9,873 bases of DNA from Thermoanaerobaculia bacterium (lineage in GTDB: Bacteria > Acidobacteriota > Thermoanaerobaculia > UBA5066): the NCBI GenBank assembly GCA_023717585.1, contig JAMQPJ010000338.1, positions 1 through 9,873 on the forward strand, in the 5' to 3' direction. Shown here piece by piece: positions 6,647 to 9,873 of the stretch (position 1 is its first letter; each line of letters opens with the position of its first letter). The notes under the pieces were generated by a model. The model was given only the letters and a program-made list of their open reading frames with translations. It was not told the origin of the DNA and did not search any database. The translations under genes and the position numbers were made by a program.

Positions 6647-7963
6647 ATGAGCGCTTCCCTTTCGGTCCGCATGTACGACGTGGGCTTCGGAGATTCCTTC
6701 CTCTTCACGTTTCCGGCAAAAGGAGGCCGCCGCCCGAAAGTCCTCGTGGACTGCGGGGTCCATTCGGGCGGACCGGGGCCCGTGCCGATCAAGAAGATCG
6801 TGGAGGCGATCCTCGAGGACGTGACCGAAAAAGGGAAGCCACGCATCGACCTCGTCATCGCCACACATCGGCACCGCGATCACGTCTCGGGCTTCGAGCA
6901 GGCGGCGTGGAAGGACGTGCGGGTGGACGAGGTCTGGATGCCCTGGACCGAGCACCCGACCGACCCGGACGCGCGCGCGATCCGCGAGGCGCAGGCGAAG
7001 AAGGCGCAGAAGCTGGCGCTGGCCTTCGCGCAACTCGACCTGCCGGCCGACGAAAAGCTGGCGCTCCAGGCCGTCGTCGAGAACAACCTGACGAACGCGA
7101 AGGCCATGGAAACGCTCCACACGGGCTTCAAGGGGAATCCGCCCCGTCGCTTCCTGCCCGAGAAGACGGGCGGAGCGCGCTCGTGGAAAGAGGGCGGGCT
7201 GCCTTTCACGACGGTGCATCTGCTGGGGCCGTCCCGAAGCCAGAACGTCATCCGCGACATGGATCCGCCGCCCGACGAGAGCTTCCTTCGCGCCGCCGCC
7301 TTCATCGCGGCCGGGAGGTCGCGCTCACCGTTCGAGCCGCACTGGCACCTCTCCGCCGCCGGAGAGGGATTCGAGGCCTGGTGGTCGAAGCTCGCACGCG
7401 ACCGGCAGGAAACGCCCGACGGGGCGGACGAAACGAGGGCACTCCGCCGCGACGATCCCGACTTCATTGCGCGCTGGCTGGACCGGCTGGAGCTCCGGCA
7501 CGCCGATCTGAAGGCCGTCGAGGAGAAGGGAAAGGACGATCCCTTCGCCGCGGCCGTGTCCCTCGAAAAGGCGGTGAACGGCACGAGCCTGATGCTGATG
7601 TTCGAGGTCGGCAAGGCCTTCCTGCTCCTTCCCGGTGACGCGCAATGGGGGACGTGGCATCAGGCGCTCGACGACGCCGAGTGGGCCGAGCTCCTGAAGA
7701 AGACGACCTTCTACAAGGTGGGCCACCACGGCAGCCACAACGCCACGCCCGTCGATTTCGTGAAGCTGCTCCCGGGAGGCGGCCTCTCCGCCATGGTCTC
7801 GACGGGGACGAAGCCTTTCGAGAGCATCCCGCGGATGCCTCTCCTCGACGCGCTGAAGGCGAAGTCGGCGCGCATCGTGCGCAGCGATGACGCGAAGGGA
7901 GACGTGAAGGCGCCGTTCAAACGCGTCGATACGATCCGAACCGACATCGAGATCGCGGTGTAG
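6647..7963 (+). CDS. ComEC/Rec2-type metallo-beta-lactamase-fold hydrolase
   Basis: This 438-residue MBL-fold protein opens with DVGFGDS (11-17), the counterpart of DVGQGDS in ComEC/Rec2 beta-lactamase domains, and VDCG. The metal-binding THRHRDH places ligands at H74, H76, D78 and H79. The other half of the site is PGD (D331) and KVGHHGSH (H360, H361, H364), again ComEC-like. ComEC-type MBL domains are often nucleases or phosphodiesterases, but this soluble protein lacks the competence membrane domain. Between the two half-sites lie about 250 residues, much more than in a plain MBL domain. They include charged helical stretches and an aromatic segment (EPHWHL, FEAWWSKLARD) that I cannot assign. 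It follows the peptidase gene by 7 nt, so it is very probably the same transcript and a functional partner. No signal peptide or membrane segment is seen. Confidence 0.85.
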   Translation: MSASLSVRMYDVGFGDSFLFTFPAKGGRRPKVLVDCGVHSGGPGPVPIKKIVEAILEDVTEKGKPRIDLVIATHRHRDHVSGFEQAAWKDVRVDEVWMPWTEHPTDPDARAIREAQAKKAQKLALAFAQLDLPADEKLALQAVVENNLTNAKAMETLHTGFKGNPPRRFLPEKTGGARSWKEGGLPFTTVHLLGPSRSQNVIRDMDPPPDESFLRAAAFIAAGRSRSPFEPHWHLSAAGEGFEAWWSKLARDRQETPDGADETRALRRDDPDFIARWLDRLELRHADLKAVEEKGKDDPFAAAVSLEKAVNGTSLMLMFEVGKAFLLLPGDAQWGTWHQALDDAEWAELLKKTTFYKVGHHGSHNATPVDFVKLLPGGGLSAMVSTGTKPFESIPRMPLLDALKAKSARIVRSDDAKGDVKAPFKRVDTIRTDIEIAV

Positions 7964-7982
7964 GGTCCTGAACGCGGACCGC

Positions 7983-8011
7983 TTGACGCCCCGGCCCGTT
8001 CGGGGCAACCT
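7983..8011 (+). promoter_or_regulatory. Candidate promoter of tRNA-Ser(GGA)
   Basis: TTGACG (7983-7988, 5/6 to consensus), a 17-bp spacer and CAACCT (8006-8011, weak -10) end 19 bp before the tRNA. A GC-rich stretch follows, as in the discriminators of stringently controlled stable-RNA promoters. The spacer contains an inverted repeat CCCCG/CGGGG (7989-7993, 8001-8005), which might instead end the MBL transcript, although it lacks a T-run. Confidence 0.35.
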
Positions 8012-8030
8012 GCGCGCTCTGCCGCGCTGC

Positions 8031-8120
8031 GGACAGGTGTCCGAGTGGTTTAAGGAGCACGGTTGGAAGCCGTGTGTAGCTGAAAGGTTACCGTGGGTTC
8101 GAATCCCACCCTGTCCGCCA
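8031..8120 (+). tRNA. tRNA-Ser (anticodon GGA), CCA encoded
   Basis: The 7-bp acceptor stem pairs GGACAGG (8031-8037) with CCTGTCC (8110-8116), followed by discriminator G8117 and an encoded CCA. The D-arm is TCC/GGA. The anticodon stem CACGG/CCGTG (8058-8062, 8070-8074) frames loop TTGGAAG with anticodon GGA at 8065-8067, reading UCC and UCU. A long variable arm (about 8075-8092) with a GAAA loop marks a class II tRNA, as expected for serine. The T-arm is GTGGG-TTCGAAT-CCCAC. Confidence 0.95.
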
Positions 8121-8205
8121 TCTCCGCCTCGGCAGAAAAGATCCGGCACGCATTTCGCACTTCCCGGTGTGGTGCCGTTTCTGGCGCCTGAAAGGGGTCT
8201 GTCTG

Positions 8206-8676
8206 ATGAGGAACGTGAAGAATCTGCTTCGTTCTGTCGTCCTGGCCGTTTCCGCCGTTCTCGCCGCGCCGATCGCGTTCGCCGCCGGCGGACCGCTCCT
8301 CGAGAAGGAGGTCGAGGTTCCGCGCACGACGCGCATTCCCCTCGATCTGAAGTGGGAGAAGTGCGTTCTCGTGGACGTCGAGACGCAGAACGACCCGGAC
8401 GAAAAACTCGTCCAGGCCGCGAAAGACCGCGATCCCAAAGACCTCACGTTCCTTCTCGTGAGATTCCGTTATTCGAACAGCGATTGGATCGACCACCGCG
8501 TGCGCCTCCGCGCCGTGCTGCTCGACGCATCGGGAAACGTCGTCGCGGACGCCGGGCGGACGGGCACGATGGACAAGGGGCAGACGAACGACACGCTGAG
8601 CTTCCCGATGAAGATCCGCACCGTGGACTGGCCGAACGCGGTGAAGATGAAGGTCACCGCGAGCTTTCTGAAGTAG
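8206..8676 (+). CDS. Small secreted protein of unknown function
   Basis: I choose the ATG at 8206 over one at 8167 because it begins a clean signal peptide (MRNVKNLLRS, a hydrophobic core, cleavage after AFA at residue 26) and has a purine-rich AAAGGGG about 8 nt upstream. The 156-residue product has a mature part of about 130 residues in alternating strands: LVDVETQNDP, LTFLLVRFRYSNSD, HRVRLRAVLLDASGNVV, then a TDT-like turn and KMKVTASFLK. This looks like a single Ig-like beta-sandwich of the FxLYD or YcfL type that follows changes in exported proteins, but I recognise no family with certainty. One cysteine is present at about residue 53. The gene sits between two tRNA-Ser genes with no terminator on either side, so it may be transcribed with them. 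Confidence 0.7.
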   Translation: MRNVKNLLRSVVLAVSAVLAAPIAFAAGGPLLEKEVEVPRTTRIPLDLKWEKCVLVDVETQNDPDEKLVQAAKDRDPKDLTFLLVRFRYSNSDWIDHRVRLRAVLLDASGNVVADAGRTGTMDKGQTNDTLSFPMKIRTVDWPNAVKMKVTASFLK

Positions 8677-8683
8677 TTGCCCC

Positions 8684-8689
8684 TATAAT
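8684..8689 (+). promoter_or_regulatory. -10 element (TATAAT) before tRNA-Ser(CGA)
   Basis: A perfect TATAAT lies 18 bp before the tRNA in the 31-bp gap after the small secreted gene, followed by GC-rich sequence. No good -35 hexamer is seen at 15-18 bp upstream, where the end of the coding sequence lies. Confidence 0.5.
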
Positions 8690-8707
8690 TCGCCGCTCCG
8701 ATCGACC

Positions 8708-8797
8708 GGTGAGGTGCTGGAGTGGTTGATCAGGACGGTCTCGAAAACCGTTTTACCCGGAAGGGTAACGTGGGTTCGAATCCCACCCTCACCGCCA
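8708..8797 (+). tRNA. tRNA-Ser (anticodon CGA), CCA encoded
   Basis: The acceptor stem pairs GGTGAGG (8708-8714) with CCTCACC (8787-8793), followed by discriminator G8794 and encoded CCA. The D-stem is CTG/CAG. The anticodon stem ACGGT/ACCGT frames loop CTCGAAA with anticodon CGA at 8742-8744, reading UCG. A long variable arm (TACCCGGAAGGGTA) marks the serine class II fold. The T-arm is GTGGG-TTCGAAT-CCCAC. The opposite strand of 8730-8797 is read as the last codons of the desaturase-family gene. Confidence 0.95.
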
Positions 8798-9536
8798 TTC
8801 GTTCCACCGTGGCCCCCGTTGGGGGGTACTCGTCCGCTTTCGGTTCGTAGTACGTGCCGAACACGGCGTCGATGAACGGAAAGTACGCCGCGAAGTTCCT
8901 GTCCGCATGCTCTTTCCGCGTCGAGTGGTGAATCCGGTGCCACTGAGGACCCGCGATGAGGCGCGTGGCGCGCCCGAACCCGACGCGGAGATTCGCATGA
9001 TTGACGAAGCCCCAGACCCGGAACAGCACGAAGGCTCCCACGGGGTGAGGCCCGAGTCCGCCGAACACGAGGAGCATCGGCGTGTACAGAACGGCGAACA
9101 GGACGTAGTTCGTCGGGTGGTGCCGCGCCTGCGCGGTCGCGTTCAGCGCGCTCTCCGCGTGGTGGAGCGCATGCGTGCGCCAGAGAAGCGGAGACGTGTG
9201 CTGCCAGCGGTGGACCCAGTACTGCCAGACGTCCCAGGTGAGAGCGAAACCCAGGAAGAACAGCACCTCGCCGACGAGCGTGCGGGGCGCGCCGATGAAA
9301 CGGGGGAGGAGGCCCCCGCCCGTCACGCGGAGGAGCGCCGCGGCCGCGGGCGTGATCACGAGCTGCAGAGCGAGGATCCACGCGAGAATGAACGGAAGGT
9401 AGGCGACGTTCCGGAGCCATTTCGCGAAGGGCTGCCCGCTCTCGGCGGGCCGCGCGCCCTCGAGGCAAAAGAAGAGGACCGTCAGGAGCGCGGACGACCC
9501 GAGGATGGAAAGGTAGTTCGAAACGAACGCTTCCAT
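8730..9536 (-). CDS. Sterol desaturase/fatty acid hydroxylase family membrane protein
   Basis: This di-iron membrane oxygenase family inserts oxygen or a double bond into lipids. The histidine boxes are present (268-residue numbering): H109-RWQ-H113, H122-AL-H125-H126, H139-H140, NH180AN and H200-RI-H203-H204. Hydrophobic segments at about 5-25, 42-65 and 88-105 plus a later pair give the usual hairpin topology. I take the ATG at 9536, 11 nt after the aminotransferase stop; an in-frame ATG at 9599 would overlap that gene by 52 nt. Family members normally end soon after the FGTYYEPK-like segment. Here the frame continues about 37 residues further, and the last 22 codons (RVGFEPTLPF...) are the antisense of tRNA-Ser(CGA), with the stop in its D-arm. 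That tail is probably unstructured. Substrate (sterol, hopanoid, fatty acid, carotenoid) cannot be told from sequence. Confidence 0.85.
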   Translation of the reverse strand: MEAFVSNYLSILGSSALLTVLFFCLEGARPAESGQPFAKWLRNVAYLPFILAWILALQLVITPAAAALLRVTGGGLLPRFIGAPRTLVGEVLFFLGFALTWDVWQYWVHRWQHTSPLLWRTHALHHAESALNATAQARHHPTNYVLFAVLYTPMLLVFGGLGPHPVGAFVLFRVWGFVNHANLRVGFGRATRLIAGPQWHRIHHSTRKEHADRNFAAYFPFIDAVFGTYYEPKADEYPPTGATVERMAVRVGFEPTLPFRVKRFSRPS

Positions 9537-9547
9537 GCCCGCTCGGG

Positions 9548-9873
9548 TCAGGCAGCCGAGGTCCGTGCCCGTGGGACCTCGTCCTCGAGACACGCGCACA
9601 CATACGCGACGTCGTCCTCGGTGAGGCCGGCGTGGAAGGGAAGAGCGAGGAGCCGGCGGGAAGCCTCCTCCGCGTGCGGGAAGTCGCCGGGGCGGAAGCC
9701 GAATCGCTCGCGGTAGAACGGCTGCAGGTGAAGCGGCGCGAAATACGGCCGCGCCGGCACGCCCCGCGCCTCGAGCCTCTCCATCAGGCGCGTGCGGTCG
9801 ATCCTGGGATCCAGCCGGACGACGTACACGAACCAGCTCTTCTCGACGCGCCGCGGGGGCGATGCGAGTGGCG
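9548..9873 (-). CDS. DegT/DnrJ/EryC1/StrS aminotransferase, C-terminal part (5' end outside window)
   Basis: The frame is open to the right edge. The segment SWFVYVVRLDPRIDR, then LEARGVPARPYFAPLHLQPF and LALPFHAGLTEDDVAYV, is the C-terminal small domain of PLP-dependent sugar aminotransferases. These make amino sugars for surface polysaccharides, pseudaminic or bacillosamine-type sugars, or glycosylated products. The catalytic lysine lies upstream, outside the window. The gene precedes the desaturase-family gene by 11 nt, so they share an operon, most likely part of an envelope or glycan cluster continuing to the right. The specific sugar cannot be inferred. Confidence 0.88.
   Translation of the reverse strand, partial: PLASPPRRVEKSWFVYVVRLDPRIDRTRLMERLEARGVPARPYFAPLHLQPFYRERFGFRPGDFPHAEEASRRLLALPFHAGLTEDDVAYVCACLEDEVPRARTSAA

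Noticed and set aside
8171..8188. GGTGCC/GGCGCC hairpin between tRNA-Ser(GGA) and the secreted gene
   Set aside because: It has six pairs with one wobble and no T-run; such short GC hairpins are frequent by chance at this base composition.
8050..8496. Minus-strand reading frames with RVGFEPT- or GWDSNPR-type sequence at the tRNA-Ser(GGA) gene
   Set aside because: They are antisense translations of the tRNA and of the small secreted gene; such sequences are a known false-gene artefact.
8090..8797. Direct repeat of about 21 bp shared by the 3' ends of both tRNAs, as a possible att site pair
   Set aside because: The shared bases are the T-arm that serine tRNAs have in common; there is no integrase and the repeats lie in two complete functional tRNAs.
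8813..8826. CCCCC-GTT-GGGGG hairpin downstream of tRNA-Ser(CGA) as a terminator
   Set aside because: It has a tight 3-nt loop, no T-run, and lies within the desaturase-family coding frame; too weak to list as a terminator.

Overview
This is a GC-rich, gene-dense bacterial chromosomal window with very high G/C at third codon positions and GTG starts in several genes. I would guess Acidobacteriota or a similar high-GC soil or sediment lineage. That guess rests on base composition and on the kind of radical SAM protein present; no phylogenetic marker in the window proves it. There are no insertion sequences, phage genes, CRISPR arrays or rRNA genes.

Layout. Positions 1-1187 (+) hold the 3' part of a beta-rich, probably exported protein of unknown function, with less GC-biased codon use than the rest. 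It converges on a minus-strand operon (3491 down to 1200). That operon encodes a radical SAM protein resembling the tetraether-lipid-synthase/MJ0619 group, then a secreted PepSY plus DUF4440/SnoaL-like protein. A 101-bp divergent spacer separates this operon from tadA (tRNA adenosine deaminase, +), which overlaps a multi-zinc-ribbon zf-TFIIB protein by 38 nt. After a 79-bp gap carrying a possible promoter comes a tight two-gene unit (4885-7963, +): a gluzincin (thermolysin-like HEXXH...E) peptidase without a signal peptide, and a ComEC-type metallo-beta-lactamase-fold hydrolase. Next are tRNA-Ser(GGA), a small secreted protein of unknown function and tRNA-Ser(CGA). The right end is a minus-strand operon: the C-terminal part of a DegT/DnrJ/EryC1/StrS aminotransferase (cut by the window edge), then a membrane sterol-desaturase/fatty-acid-hydroxylase family enzyme. 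The reading frame of that enzyme runs on into the antisense of tRNA-Ser(CGA).

How the genes fit together. tadA and the two tRNA-Ser genes belong to translation. The radical SAM operon looks like membrane-lipid or envelope chemistry coupled to a secreted partner. The desaturase-family enzyme and the sugar-type aminotransferase suggest surface-glycan or lipid modification continuing beyond the window. The best candidate for an undescribed system is the cytoplasmic gluzincin plus MBL hydrolase pair. Two metalloenzymes lie 7 nt apart, each with a large region I cannot assign, and no neighbouring gene explains their role.
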